Below, piece by piece: positions 15,835 through 24,805 of a DNA stretch of 64,000 nt. This DNA comes from Verrucomicrobiaceae bacterium (GTDB taxonomy: Bacteria; Verrucomicrobiota; Verrucomicrobiia; Verrucomicrobiales; Verrucomicrobiaceae): assembly GCA_015075365.1 (NCBI GenBank), contig JABTUN010000002.1, forward strand, positions 1,612,001-1,676,000, written 5' to 3'. The notes under the pieces were generated by a model. The model was not told the DNA's origin. It ran no database searches and saw only the letters and a program-made list of their open reading frames with translations. The translations under genes and the position numbers were made by a program. Positions within the stretch are counted from its first letter, which is position 1. Each line of letters starts with the position of its first letter.

Positions 15835-17124
15835 ATGAAGAACCTCCCCACTGTCTTTCAACAAGCCACGCTCTGGACCGCGATCACCTCCCTGTCCCTC
15901 ACGGTGATCGGCGCGCTGGCCGTGGGGCTGGTGTACCTCACGACGACGGTGCTGAGCTTTCTCCAGCCGATCCTGGTACCCTTCGCGGTGGCGGGCGTGC
16001 TGGCCTACCTGCTGGAGCCGGGTGTGCAGTGGCTGGAGGGGCGCGGCTTGACGCGCAACAAGGCCGTGCTGCTCGTTTTCGCCGTGTTCACGCTGGTGAT
16101 CAGCGGCCTGGCGTGGTGGATCGTGCCGAAGCTGGCCGCGCAGACCTCGAACTTGGCGAAAAAGGTGCCGGTTTACACCGTCAAGGCGCGCGACGCGGTG
16201 ATCGAGTTTTCGAAGAAGATCGAAGCGGAGTACGGCGTGACGCTGCTGCCGCACGCGGAGGCGGAGAAAGCTGCCGAAACGCCCGCAACGGTCGAAACAC
16301 CGCCCGACGCCGCGCCAGCGGCAAAACCCGGCACGGAGGACTTCGATTTTGACCTCCAGGCCTTCCTCACCGGCGACTGGGTGCGCACGACGCTGCCGAC
16401 CGTGGCGCAAAACGCCTGGATCTTTGTGCGCGGCAGCGTGGGGGGCTTTCTGGGCGTGTTTGGCTTCCTGCTGTCCTTCATCATCGTGCCCTTGTACCTG
16501 TATTACTTCCTGATTGAGAGCGCGAAGATCAAGGTGGCGTGGTCCGACTACCTGCCGCTGCGCGCCTCGGCGTTCAAGGACGAGGTCGTAAGCTGCCTGG
16601 AGGAGATCAACGGCTACTTGATCGCGTTTTTCCGCGGGCAGTTGTTCGTGAGCTTCATCAACGGCATCGCCACGGGCATCGGCCTGGCGGTGATCGGCCT
16701 GGATTTTGGCGTGTTGATCGGCCTGGCGCTGTGCGTGCTGGGCATCATCCCGTACCTGGGCATCGCCATGTGCTGGATCCCGGCGGCGGTGATCGCAAGC
16801 GTGCAGGGCGGCAGCGCGCTGGTGCCGGGAGACCCGTGGTGGATGATGCCGCTGATCGTGACGGCGGTGTTTGTCGTGGTGCAGCAGATCGACGGCTTTT
16901 TCATCACGCCGCGCATCGTGGGAGAGGCGGTGGGGCTGCATCCGATGACGGTGATCGCCTCCGTGCTGGTGTGGGCGCTGCTGCTGGGCGGCCTGCTGGG
17001 CGCGATCCTGGCCGTGCCGATGACGGCGAGCATCAAGGTGCTCTTCCAGCGCTACGTCTGGCGCGCACGCATCGCGCCGCAAACGATCGGAGGCGCGCGC
17101 GGGCAGGAGCACACACCGGCATGA
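15835..17124 (+). CDS. AI-2E family transporter (TqsA/YdiK-like permease)
   Basis: 429 residues, about eight membrane segments: two at the N-terminus, a periplasmic or cytosolic loop of roughly 100 residues rich in Ala, Glu and Pro (residues about 140-175), and a C-terminal block of five or six helices with IIVPLYLYYFL, FINGIATGIGLAVIGL, PYLG and the family-typical GLHPMTVIASVLVWALLLGG. The family exports small molecules such as autoinducer-2 or acts in Na/H antiport; specificity cannot be assigned. It is followed after 33 bases by crcB on the same strand. The ATG comes after cacccgaggc; spacing is too short for a classical ribosome binding site. Confidence 0.88.
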   Translation: MKNLPTVFQQATLWTAITSLSLTVIGALAVGLVYLTTTVLSFLQPILVPFAVAGVLAYLLEPGVQWLEGRGLTRNKAVLLVFAVFTLVISGLAWWIVPKLAAQTSNLAKKVPVYTVKARDAVIEFSKKIEAEYGVTLLPHAEAEKAAETPATVETPPDAAPAAKPGTEDFDFDLQAFLTGDWVRTTLPTVAQNAWIFVRGSVGGFLGVFGFLLSFIIVPLYLYYFLIESAKIKVAWSDYLPLRASAFKDEVVSCLEEINGYLIAFFRGQLFVSFINGIATGIGLAVIGLDFGVLIGLALCVLGIIPYLGIAMCWIPAAVIASVQGGSALVPGDPWWMMPLIVTAVFVVVQQIDGFFITPRIVGEAVGLHPMTVIASVLVWALLLGGLLGAILAVPMTASIKVLFQRYVWRARIAPQTIGGARGQEHTPA

Positions 17125-17157
17125 GCGGGCACCCGTCCCATTCACCTCTGAACTGAC

Positions 17158-17541
17158 ATGCGCTCTCTTTTCCTTGTCTTCCTCGGCGGCGGTATCGGCT
17201 CCGTGATGCGCCACCTCACCGTGCTGGGTGTGGCGCGCCTGCTGCCGCGCGCGGAGTTTCCCTGGGGTGTGTTCGTGGCAAACATCGCCGGCAGCTTCAT
17301 CCTGGGCTTCCTGTGCGTGCTGCCGGTGATGAAGGCGGCGAACCAGGACGCCTGGCTGCTGGCGGCCACCGGTTTCCTGGGCGGCTACACGACTTTTTCC
17401 ACGCTGGCGAACAACTCCTGGCTGCTGTTTGAGAACGGCAGTGTTTGGCTGGCGGTGATGAACGCGTTCGGCAGCGTCCTGACCGGCGTGGTGGCCGCCG
17501 CGCTGGGCTGGCACTGCGGGCGTGTGGTGTGCGGGGGCTGA
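17158..17541 (+). CDS. crcB: Fluoride channel CrcB/Fluc
   Basis: 127 residues with four membrane helices. It matches the dual-topology fluoride exporter that protects cells from fluoride. Characteristic residues are GGGIGSVMRH near the start, the NIAGSF segment (Asn lining the pore, near residue 43), and GFLGGYTTFSTLANNSW (residues about 72-88), the Na-site and Phe-box signature. Single-gene CrcB is full length here, so it would work as a homodimer. No fluoride riboswitch is seen: only 33 bases separate it from the preceding exporter gene. Confidence 0.95.
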   Translation: MRSLFLVFLGGGIGSVMRHLTVLGVARLLPRAEFPWGVFVANIAGSFILGFLCVLPVMKAANQDAWLLAATGFLGGYTTFSTLANNSWLLFENGSVWLAVMNAFGSVLTGVVAAALGWHCGRVVCGG

Positions 17542-17614
17542 AAGGGACGCACGCGGCAAGTGACTCGCGGGTTGTGATGGCGCGTTCCTTCGCCATCCTG
17601 CCGCTCTCTTTCCC

Positions 17615-18583
17615 ATGAAAATCATCATTACCGGTGGCGGCGGCTTCCTCGGACATCAACTCGCGCAAAAAATCCTTCATCAGGGTGTCCTGTGCGGCAG
17701 ACCGGTGGAAAAGATCGTGCTGCTCGACGCGGCCTTCCATCGCGACATCGCTGACTCACGTGTCCAAACGCTGAAAGGCGACATCAGTGACCGCGAAACC
17801 GTCGTCAGCGCTGTGGGCGGCGATGCGGATGTGATCTTCCACCTGGCCTCCATGGTCAGCGGGGAGTGTGAGGAGCGCTACGACGACGCGCTGCGCGTGA
17901 ACCTGGACGGCGGCCGGCATGTCTTCGAGGCCGCGCGTGCCGCCGCGGGACGACCGCGCGTGGTTTTCGCCAGCAGCGTGGCCTGTTATGGCGGCATGGA
18001 CATGGCGCAGATGATGTCGGACAGCACGAAGCAGCTCCCGCAGACGACCTACGGCATGACCAAGGCGATGTGCGAGATGCTGGTGAACGATCACACGCGC
18101 AAAGGCCACTTTGACGGCCGCAGCGTGCGCCTGCCCACCGTCATCATCCGTCCCGGCCGGCCAAACGCCGCGGCGTCGAGCTGGGCCAGCGGCATGTTCC
18201 GCGAGCCGCTCAATGGCGAGCCCTGCCTGCTGCCCATCCGCCGCGACCAGCCGCACCCCATGACCGGCTACCGCACCGTGATCGAGAGCTTCATCGCCTT
18301 CGCGGAGGTGGAGGAGGCCAAGCTGGGCAAGGACCGCGCCTATGTGCTGCCCGCGCACCGGGTGACGCCGCAGATCGCGGAAAAAGTCGTCGCAGAGGTC
18401 GCCGCGGAGAAAGGGATCACGACCGGCCCCATCGTGGACGCCTTCGACGCGCGCATCCAGGGCATCGTGGACAACTGGCCGCAGCAGGTGGAAGGCTCCC
18501 GCGCGGTGGAGATCGGCATTCCGAGGCCGCCGGAGCTCAAGACCATCGTCGAACAATACGTCACCGACTTCCTGCGACGCTGA
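17615..18583 (+). CDS. denD: NAD-dependent epimerase/dehydratase, D-erythronate dehydrogenase-like
   Basis: 322 residues, extended short-chain dehydrogenase. The Rossmann motif TGGGGFLGHQLA begins at residue 6, followed by FASSVACYGG (catalytic Ser) and the TYGMTKAMCE Tyr-x-x-x-Lys pair. The RLPTVIIRPGRPN and SSWASGMFREPLNG segments match DenD-type enzymes that oxidise D-erythronate at C2 in four-carbon acid sugar breakdown. The partner genes (DUF1537 kinase, OtnC decarboxylase, OtnI isomerase) are not nearby, so the exact substrate is uncertain. The ATG follows a pyrimidine leader (ctctctttccc). The sigma factor gene begins 8 bases downstream. Confidence 0.82.
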   Translation: MKIIITGGGGFLGHQLAQKILHQGVLCGRPVEKIVLLDAAFHRDIADSRVQTLKGDISDRETVVSAVGGDADVIFHLASMVSGECEERYDDALRVNLDGGRHVFEAARAAAGRPRVVFASSVACYGGMDMAQMMSDSTKQLPQTTYGMTKAMCEMLVNDHTRKGHFDGRSVRLPTVIIRPGRPNAAASSWASGMFREPLNGEPCLLPIRRDQPHPMTGYRTVIESFIAFAEVEEAKLGKDRAYVLPAHRVTPQIAEKVVAEVAAEKGITTGPIVDAFDARIQGIVDNWPQQVEGSRAVEIGIPRPPELKTIVEQYVTDFLRR

Positions 18584-18591
18584 GGCAGATC

Positions 18592-19314
18592 ATGGACACG
18601 CCGCAGACACCGCACGCCTTCAAACCGACGCGCTGGAGCCTCGTGCTGAGATCGCAGGGGCAGGACGAGCAGGCGCGGCACGCGCTGGAGGAGCTGTGCA
18701 CGGCGTATTGGTTCCCGCTGTATGCCTGGAGCCGCCGGGCGGGCTTCTCCACGGCGGACGCGGAGGACCTGGTGCAGGGATTCTTCGTGCAGGTGCTGCA
18801 AAAGCAGCTTTTTGCCGCGGCGGACCCGGAGCTGGGCAGACTGCGCACTTTCATGCTCACCGCCTTCCGCCGCCATGTGAATGACGAGCAGCGCAGGGAG
18901 TCCCGCCAGAAACGCGGCGCGGGCAGGGTTGTCTCCTTTGACGCGGCGGAGGCGGAGGCCTGGTATGAGGCGGAGAGGATCGAGGACGAGAGCGCGGACC
19001 ACATGTTTGACCGCCAGTGGGCGCTCACCGTGCTGGACCGCGCCCTGGCCAGCGTGGAGGAACAGGCCGCCGCCCGCGGCAAAAGCGCTGAATTCACCGC
19101 TTTGCGCCCCTTTTTGACCGGGGAGGCCACCGCCGCCGACTACGAGCGTGCGGCGCAGGCGCTGGGCATGACCGCCAATGCCGTGAAAGTGGCCGTACAC
19201 CGCCTTCGCGGCCGGTTTCGGGATTGTTTGCGCGCGGAGGTCGCCGGGACCCAGGGCGAGCGCGGCAGCATCGACGAAGAGATGACCTACCTGATGCAGG
19301 TATTGCACGGCTGA
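18592..19314 (+). CDS. ECF-type RNA polymerase sigma factor
   Basis: 240 residues. Sigma region 2 reads AEDLVQGFFVQVLQK then RLRTFMLTAFRRHVNDE; region 4 is the late AAQALGMTANAVKVAVHRLRGRFRD helix-turn-helix. The long linker (residues about 105-165) is Ala/Glu-rich and includes ESRQKRGAGR. This layout is common in Planctomycetes and Verrucomicrobia, where such factors usually sit next to a serine/threonine kinase instead of a classical anti-sigma factor. No kinase or anti-sigma gene is adjacent: downstream there is a terminator and then a convergent gene. It is only 8 bases behind the denD-like gene, so it may share its promoter. The TGAGGCAGATC before the ATG is one of the few weak ribosome binding sites in the window. 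Confidence 0.9.
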   Translation: MDTPQTPHAFKPTRWSLVLRSQGQDEQARHALEELCTAYWFPLYAWSRRAGFSTADAEDLVQGFFVQVLQKQLFAAADPELGRLRTFMLTAFRRHVNDEQRRESRQKRGAGRVVSFDAAEAEAWYEAERIEDESADHMFDRQWALTVLDRALASVEEQAAARGKSAEFTALRPFLTGEATAADYERAAQALGMTANAVKVAVHRLRGRFRDCLRAEVAGTQGERGSIDEEMTYLMQVLHG

Positions 19315-19347
19315 GTCATTTGCACCATGGAGCCGGTCCAAAAAACA

Positions 19348-19384
19348 TCCGGGGTGGATCACTCGATCCACCCCGGAGCATTTT
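19348..19384. terminator. Strong bidirectional terminator
   Basis: A perfect 13-bp stem (19348-19360 with 19365-19377) closes a 4-base loop. It is flanked by an A-run upstream (19340-19345) and TTTT downstream (19381-19384), so it can end transcription from the sigma gene and from the convergent folA unit. The remaining bases to 19538 hold nothing I recognise. Confidence 0.8.
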
Positions 19385-19538
19385 CAGAGCTACCAACAGC
19401 CAGAAGGTCCACTCTTGGAAAGTTGCGACAGGAACCGCTGGGGTTTCTATCTGATGGGATTCTGCCACAAATCCATAACAGCGGGTCAGCCGGTGGTAAG
19501 TCGATTGTAAGCCGTTTGTGAGATGTGGCGGCGGATAA

Positions 19539-20024
19539 TCAGGCGGCGTTTCCGGCGCGCTCGTAATACCTGAATTCGAGATCGCCATTCCGTTCGATGA
19601 TTTCCTTGAGAATGAACGAGTTATCGAAGGACGGCAGGAAAACATCCCCTTCGAACTCCTTGTCGATGAGCGTGAGGTACAGGCCGTCACAGGCCGGCAG
19701 CAGGTCCGCGAACACCTGCGCGCCGCCGATCACAAAGACCATCGCATCCGCCGGGCACACGGCGGGCAGCTCCGAGACATCGCGGATCACCGTCACGTCC
19801 TCACGCGGCTCCATCGTGCGGCTGAGGACGATGTTCTGGCGTCCTGGCAGCGGCTTTCCCAGCGCGGCGATGATCGAATCAAACGTGGCGCGCCCCATGA
19901 GCACCGGATGGCCGAGCGTGGTCTTTTTGAAGAACTTCAAGTCCTCAGGATAATGCCAGGGCAGCCTCCCCTCGCGTCCGATGACACGATTCGCGGACAT
20001 GGCGACGATGGCGGTGAGTTTCAT
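19539..20024 (-). CDS. folA: Dihydrofolate reductase
   Basis: 161 residues from the ATG at 20024. It reduces dihydrofolate to tetrahydrofolate with NADPH. Motifs: AMSANRVIGREGRLPWHYPEDLKFFKK (substrate Asp/Glu region with LPW), LMGRATFDSI, NIVLSR, FVIGGAQVFADLLP and the late DVFLPSFD. The length equals the usual 160. It begins 4 bases after the stop of the beta-CASP hydrolase gene, so both are in one transcript. Chromosomal FolA type; nothing suggests a mobile trimethoprim-resistance form. Confidence 0.96.
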   Translation of the reverse strand: MKLTAIVAMSANRVIGREGRLPWHYPEDLKFFKKTTLGHPVLMGRATFDSIIAALGKPLPGRQNIVLSRTMEPREDVTVIRDVSELPAVCPADAMVFVIGGAQVFADLLPACDGLYLTLIDKEFEGDVFLPSFDNSFILKEIIERNGDLEFRYYERAGNAA

Positions 20025-20028
20025 GGCG

Positions 20029-21384
20029 TTACCACAGATCGATCGCTTGATGCATCTCCGGGCGGATGACCTCCATGTCCGGGATCGTCTCGCGAAAACG
20101 GTTCGTGAACCACATCTGCGCCGGCTCCTCGCCATGCACGAGCAGCAGCTTCCTCGGGCGCGTTTTTTCGACGTAATCGGCAATCTGCTCCCGGGTGGCA
20201 TGCGCGCTGAGGTCAAAGCTCTCCACCCGGGCGCGCAGCGGCACGGCGGGCAGGTCGCGGGCCAGCTTGATCATGTCCCCTTCCTTCGCGGTGCGCACCT
20301 TGTAGCCAGGGGATTCCGGATCGGTATAGCCGACGAAGCACACCGCGTTGCGAGGGTTGTCGAGGAACTTCCATGCAAACTGATTGCTCAGCGTGTGCTC
20401 AGTCATCATGCCGCTCGACAGCGCGTAGATGCAGCGCGGATTCGCGGTCAGCTCCACCCGGCCGCGTTTGCGCGGCGTCAGCATCTTGATGTCCTCCAGA
20501 ATGCGGAAACCGGGATAGCTGCGGCGGCTGCGGCCGGCGTAGTGGTCGTAAAGCACCGTGATCTTCGTGCTCAGCCCGCCGATGAACAGCGGGCACTCCG
20601 GGATGAGGCCCTCCTCGTGCAACTCGTGCAGCATCAGCATGACCTCCTGCGTCTTGCCCAGCGCAAAAACCGGGATCAGCACCGCACCGCCTGCCTCATG
20701 CGTGTCACGGATGACGGAGGCCAGCCGTTCCTTCTCACCCTTTCGGCTATAGCCCTCCGGGCGCGCGAAATCGCCACGCGTCGTCTCCGTGATCATCACG
20801 TCGATGCCGCTGGTGGGAAAATCCGCCGCGCGGCAGATCGTCTGCGCCTCAAAATTCACATCACCGGTGTAAAAGAGCGTGTTGCCGCCCTCGCGGATCA
20901 AAACGCCGGCCGATCCCAGAATGTGCCCGGCGTCGAACATGGTGGCCTTCCAACCCGTGTCCGGCACCTCGAACTCCCGCTCGATGTCGCGGTAGATCCA
21001 GCGCGCGCGGATGTCGTCGAGCTCCCGGTGGGTGAAGAGCGGGTATTCGTGGATGTTTTCCTCCTCGCGCTGCTTCGTCATGACGTTCACCGAATTGTGC
21101 AGCATCGCGCTCGACAGCTCGCCTGTCACCTCGGTCATCAGCACGGGCGTGCGGCCCTGGCGACGCTGCAGCACCGGCAGGGAGCCGATGTGGTCATGAT
21201 GCGCGTGCGTGATGAAGATCGCGTCCGCCGCGCCATCCTCCAGCGGGCCGAAATCCGGTGTGGCCGGGTAACCCGCCAGCTTTGGATGCATGCCCGCGTC
21301 CAGCACGACACGATTCTCGCCGGATTCAAGGAGGTAACAGTTGGCGCCAATCTCACGACGGCGGGTCAGGTTGCGGAAACGCAT
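20029..21384 (-). CDS. Metallo-beta-lactamase/beta-CASP exonuclease-like protein
   Basis: 451 residues from the ATG at 21384. Motif 2 ITHAHHDHIG gives the zinc ligands, DAGHILGSAG motif 3, and YTGDVN motif 4. The beta-CASP part carries motif A (ITETTRGD, acidic residue), a later PVFALGKTQEV and ESFDLSAHATREQI (motifs B/C). It is of the CPSF73/RNase J class that processes RNA or DNA, lacking the KH or C-terminal RNase J domain. The role is most likely RNA turnover in the cytosol. It shares a transcript with folA. RNA specificity is inferred from the family only. Confidence 0.87.
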   Translation of the reverse strand: MRFRNLTRRREIGANCYLLESGENRVVLDAGMHPKLAGYPATPDFGPLEDGAADAIFITHAHHDHIGSLPVLQRRQGRTPVLMTEVTGELSSAMLHNSVNVMTKQREEENIHEYPLFTHRELDDIRARWIYRDIEREFEVPDTGWKATMFDAGHILGSAGVLIREGGNTLFYTGDVNFEAQTICRAADFPTSGIDVMITETTRGDFARPEGYSRKGEKERLASVIRDTHEAGGAVLIPVFALGKTQEVMLMLHELHEEGLIPECPLFIGGLSTKITVLYDHYAGRSRRSYPGFRILEDIKMLTPRKRGRVELTANPRCIYALSSGMMTEHTLSNQFAWKFLDNPRNAVCFVGYTDPESPGYKVRTAKEGDMIKLARDLPAVPLRARVESFDLSAHATREQIADYVEKTRPRKLLLVHGEEPAQMWFTNRFRETIPDMEVIRPEMHQAIDLW

Positions 21385-21496
21385 GGGCTTCGGGGAAAGG
21401 GGCCGCGATACTAGGGGCGTGCCAGGTTTCCACAAGGGGAATCACGGCCTTCTCATGCCCAATCCCAAAGCGCAGCTTGGTCAAGCAGCCTCAACA

Positions 21497-22879
21497 TCAG
21501 GCTGTCGCCGGGCGAAGGGCCTGCATGGGCAGTGGCGTCACCTGGGCTGGCACACTGTCCCGCCCTCCCCTGCCCTTCACCGGCACGCCCATCGCGGAGA
21601 GGGTTTTCTCGGCCTGGGTGACACTGCCATTCCATGATGTCACGACGGGATAGACCTGCGCGGTGTTGGCGAGGAAGACGGTGCCGGGGACGAGTTCCTC
21701 GGGCGGGCAGAGCTTTTTCTGGCCGAGACGGTAGATGGGCTCCACAAACGGGGCGCGGAAGATGTAATCGGCCTCGATGTCCTCGGTCTTGAGGCCGGGG
21801 AAGAGCTTTTGCAGCGCGGGAATCCAAGAGGAGCGCAGGGTCTCGTCGCTGGCTCTGAATCGCTCGTCGCTGCGGTGGAGATACTTGGTGAGATAGACGA
21901 CATGGCGCGCGCCGCGGTCGGCGATGTCGGTGAGCGTGGAGGTCTCGACCACGCCATCAAAAGGATGCTCGCTCTGCGGTGTGGCCACCCAGTAGTGGGG
22001 CGTGAGCGGACGCTTGAGGAAGAGCAGATGGTTGATGACGCCCTGATAATCGGTGCTGGTGTCGAGCGCGGGCATTTTGGCACGCATGGCCGGGCCGATG
22101 AGTTTTTCGACCTGCGGAGTGGGCAGCGTGATGACGAGCTGGTCGTGGGTGGTGGTGCCTTTGGCCGTGGTGACGGTCGTTTTGCCCTCGGCATCAAGAT
22201 CGATGGCCTCGACGGCGGTTTTGAGATGGATGCGGCCTCCGAGGCGGGTGATGACCTCGGCAAAGGTGTCGGTGATGTGCTTGTAGCCGCCACGGATGTA
22301 GCCTTTCTGCTCGCCTTTGCTTTCGCCCTTTTCGCGGTTGAAACGGGTCCAGAACCACAACGCGGGCACGTCGTGATAGCGGTCGCCAAATTTGGCCTCG
22401 AGCATGGGTTTCCAGAACTTCGCGAAGGCGTTCTTGCCGCTTAGTTTCGTGAGCCAGCTCACCGTGGTGACATCGTCGAGACCTTTGTCGCTGACGAGAC
22501 GACCGACGAGGCCGGTGATGCCGACGCGGATACGGTCGAAAAAACGCAGCGGGGCGAATTTCAGGAGATCAACAGCGGTGTTGAGCGGGAAAAACTTCCC
22601 CGCATGCGCATACGCGAAGGTGGTGGGCCTCCAATAAACCTGATCACGAATGCCGAGCGCCTCCAGCGTGCGAAGCAGCGGCCCGTCACTGGGCAGCATG
22701 CAGTGATAGAACTTTTCAAACACGCGCCCGCCATGCTCGAAGAAGGTCCCAAGGCCTCCAAGCTGCTCCGAGCCTTCGTAAATCGTGACGCGATGCCCGG
22801 CTTGCGCGAGACGCAGGGCGCAGGTGAGGCCGGAGATGCCGCCGCCGAGGATGGCGATTGATTTGGAGGAGGGAGTCAT
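21497..22879 (-). CDS. FAD/NAD(P)-dependent amine-oxidase-type oxidoreductase
   Basis: 460 residues from the ATG at 22879. An N-terminal Rossmann fold, AILGGGISGLTCALRLAQAG with a downstream YEGSEQLGG, binds FAD; the layout is of the protoporphyrinogen-oxidase/UDP-galactopyranose-mutase/amine oxidase superfamily. WFWTRF and YIRGGYKHI, then LITLPTPQV-type strands, fit the substrate domain, and an FLANTAQVYPVVTSWNG motif lies near the C-terminus, where FAD contact is usual. It follows three surface-glycan genes on the same strand (119 bases from the GT2 gene), so action on a sugar nucleotide or lipid carrier is plausible. Substrate unknown. Confidence 0.8.
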   Translation of the reverse strand: MTPSSKSIAILGGGISGLTCALRLAQAGHRVTIYEGSEQLGGLGTFFEHGGRVFEKFYHCMLPSDGPLLRTLEALGIRDQVYWRPTTFAYAHAGKFFPLNTAVDLLKFAPLRFFDRIRVGITGLVGRLVSDKGLDDVTTVSWLTKLSGKNAFAKFWKPMLEAKFGDRYHDVPALWFWTRFNREKGESKGEQKGYIRGGYKHITDTFAEVITRLGGRIHLKTAVEAIDLDAEGKTTVTTAKGTTTHDQLVITLPTPQVEKLIGPAMRAKMPALDTSTDYQGVINHLLFLKRPLTPHYWVATPQSEHPFDGVVETSTLTDIADRGARHVVYLTKYLHRSDERFRASDETLRSSWIPALQKLFPGLKTEDIEADYIFRAPFVEPIYRLGQKKLCPPEELVPGTVFLANTAQVYPVVTSWNGSVTQAEKTLSAMGVPVKGRGGRDSVPAQVTPLPMQALRPATA

Positions 22880-22998
22880 CGGGGGTTTGAAAGCGGGGGA
22901 CTCGGGGCAAAAGTGCCTGGTGCTCAGTGTTTGGTGGAGAGTTTTGATGCTCAATACTGAGCACGAAGAACTAAGCGCTCCGGCACCGCCGGCAGGGA

Positions 22999-23814
22999 TC
23001 ATGCACGGGCGCGATACTGCGCGCGCAGCACAGACAGCGGCTCTTCCTGCTTCTGCGGGAGCTGGTCCAGGGCCCAGTAGCGGGAGATGACGTTGAAGTA
23101 GCGCTTGATGGTGCGCCAGATGCGCATCTTGCTGACGCCGACTTTGAGGTCGTAGCGCAGCGTGTAGGGGATCTCGTGCGCGCGGGCACCCAGCCAGCGC
23201 AGACGCAGCAGCAGCTCCAGCATGCAGGCAAAACTGCTCTCCTGGATGATTTTTTCGCCGCTGTTCTGGATGAGCTTGCCGAGCGCGACGCTGCGGTAGG
23301 CGCGGAAGCCGGTGCTGTAGTCACGCACGTTCTTGTAGGGCAGCAGCAGCTTCATCATGGCGAAGCAGCCGAGGCTGAGGAACTGGCGGAAATACGGCAC
23401 GCCCTGCACGACGCTGCCCTTCTGGAAGCGGGAGGCGATCACGACATCGGCGTCTCCGGCTTCGATGACCTTGACCATGTCCTGGACGTAAATCGGGTCG
23501 TGCGAGTTGTCGGCGTCCATCGTGACAACGACATCGCCAATGAGCCAGCCTTCGCGCAGGCCGGTCTGGATGGCCTCGCCGAGGCCTTTGTTCACGACAT
23601 GCTGCACGAGCTTCACCGGCATTGTTTTCGCGGCCTCGCGTGCGATCTCGGCGGTGCGGTCCTTCGAGCCGTCATCGACGACGACGATGGTGTATTGATA
23701 CGGGAGCTTCTGCAGCTTCGTGTGCAGGTTGTCGAGCAGCACGGGGAGATCCTTTTCCTCGTTATAGGCGGGCAGGACGACGGCGATTTCGTTGACGGTG
23801 GTCGGCGTTTTCAT
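22999..23814 (-). CDS. Family 2 glycosyltransferase (dolichyl-phosphate mannosyltransferase-like)
   Basis: 271 residues from the ATG at 23814. GT2 A-fold: VVLPAYNEEKDLPVLL, IVVVDDGSKDRTAEI (DDGS nucleotide site), VVNKGLGEAI, VVTMDADNSHDP (DAD metal site) and YSTGFRAYR. It resembles the DPM1/Alg5 class that charges a polyprenyl phosphate with a sugar; there is no C-terminal membrane domain, so it is probably a soluble or peripheral enzyme. It sits 17 bases behind the polysaccharide deacetylase gene in the wecB unit. The sugar cannot be predicted. Confidence 0.92.
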   Translation of the reverse strand: MKTPTTVNEIAVVLPAYNEEKDLPVLLDNLHTKLQKLPYQYTIVVVDDGSKDRTAEIAREAAKTMPVKLVQHVVNKGLGEAIQTGLREGWLIGDVVVTMDADNSHDPIYVQDMVKVIEAGDADVVIASRFQKGSVVQGVPYFRQFLSLGCFAMMKLLLPYKNVRDYSTGFRAYRSVALGKLIQNSGEKIIQESSFACMLELLLRLRWLGARAHEIPYTLRYDLKVGVSKMRIWRTIKRYFNVISRYWALDQLPQKQEEPLSVLRAQYRARA

Positions 23815-23831
23815 GGGATGGTGGATCGAAT

Positions 23832-24785
23832 TCAGGCGGGTTGAGTGGTGAGGGTGGAAAGCGGTGTGGCAGCGGACACCGTGGCGGCGACAGCGCTCAT
23901 ACTGCCGGTGGGCCAGTGGCGCTGGATGCCGCGGAGGGTGTGCTCGACGAGGGCGCATTTTTTGGCCGCGGAGACCTTCATGCCGGGGAAGAAGTCCATC
24001 TGCGGCACGTCGCTCAGATCGAGGAAGTCGGTGGGATGCAGCAGCAGCGAGGGAGCAATGCCACGCACGCGGCTGAGGGCGAGGTTCATGCCCCAGTAAG
24101 CCTTCGCGAGCGCCTCGGATTTCTGCGCGAGGAACATCAGATAGGTCGCATGCACCGGCACGCGGAACAGCGGCATCGTCGTCACCGGAATCTCGATGAG
24201 GCCATTCGGCCAGGTGAAGGGCTGCAAGGTGCCGAAGGCGTCGCTGAACTTGCCGTAGAGGCTTTTGCGCTTGGCTTTCTCCTCGGCGCTGAGCTTCGAG
24301 TTCAGGAAGAAAAACATGCGCGCCACCGGTCCGAGGGCGCTCGGGAAGATCGAGGCGTCGTATTGATAGCCACGCTCGACGAGCACCTCGCGAACGAGCG
24401 GGCTGGTGCTGAAGCCAGGGCCGCGGAAACCGCGTGTTTTCTTGCCGGTGACGGCGGCGATGGCATTTTCAGCGCCACCGATCTCCTCGTGCAACTGCTC
24501 ACGGCTGTAGAGGTGCAGCCAGGGCTCGTGCATGAAGCTATGATTGGCGATTTCATGGCCCGCGTCGGCGATCTGCTTCAAAGCGGCACGATTGGACTCG
24601 ATCGTGGCATCTTTGCCGACGACGAAGAACGTGATGCGCTGGTGGCAGCGGTCGAGCGTCTCCAAAATGCGCGGCACCACCACATCGAGATAGCTCGGAA
24701 AGCTCTCCCAGCCGGAAACGCCCTGCGTTTTGAGGTAGCTCCACAGATTGTCGAGATCGAGCGAGATGGAGGCGGCGGCTTTCAT
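23832..24785 (-). CDS. Polysaccharide deacetylase family protein (NodB homology)
   Basis: 317 residues. NodB fold: SISLDLDNLW near the start provides the catalytic-Asp/metal-Asp pair, AGHEIANHSFMHE carries the His-x-x-x-His metal motif (residues about 79-90), and GFRGPGFSTS is motif 3. The C-terminal half lacks the clear GDI/DW motif of some chitin deacetylases. There is no signal peptide, so the enzyme may act on a cytosolic N-acetyl-sugar or lipid-linked precursor. It follows wecB by 20 bases and precedes a GT2, suggesting a GlcNAc/ManNAc glycan whose N-acetyl groups are removed. Confidence 0.9.
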   Translation of the reverse strand: MKAAASISLDLDNLWSYLKTQGVSGWESFPSYLDVVVPRILETLDRCHQRITFFVVGKDATIESNRAALKQIADAGHEIANHSFMHEPWLHLYSREQLHEEIGGAENAIAAVTGKKTRGFRGPGFSTSPLVREVLVERGYQYDASIFPSALGPVARMFFFLNSKLSAEEKAKRKSLYGKFSDAFGTLQPFTWPNGLIEIPVTTMPLFRVPVHATYLMFLAQKSEALAKAYWGMNLALSRVRGIAPSLLLHPTDFLDLSDVPQMDFFPGMKVSAAKKCALVEHTLRGIQRHWPTGSMSAVAATVSAATPLSTLTTQPA

Positions 24786-24805
24786 AACGCGAAAAAGAGT
24801 GAAAA

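Noticed and set aside
17125..17157. Fluoride riboswitch in front of crcB
   Set aside because: The gap is only 33 bases and shows no pseudoknot-forming sequence.
22920..22964. Inverted repeat gtgctcagt/actgagcac before the FAD gene
   Set aside because: The arms are 9 bases and spaced by 27; it is more likely part of the low-complexity leader repeats than an operator.
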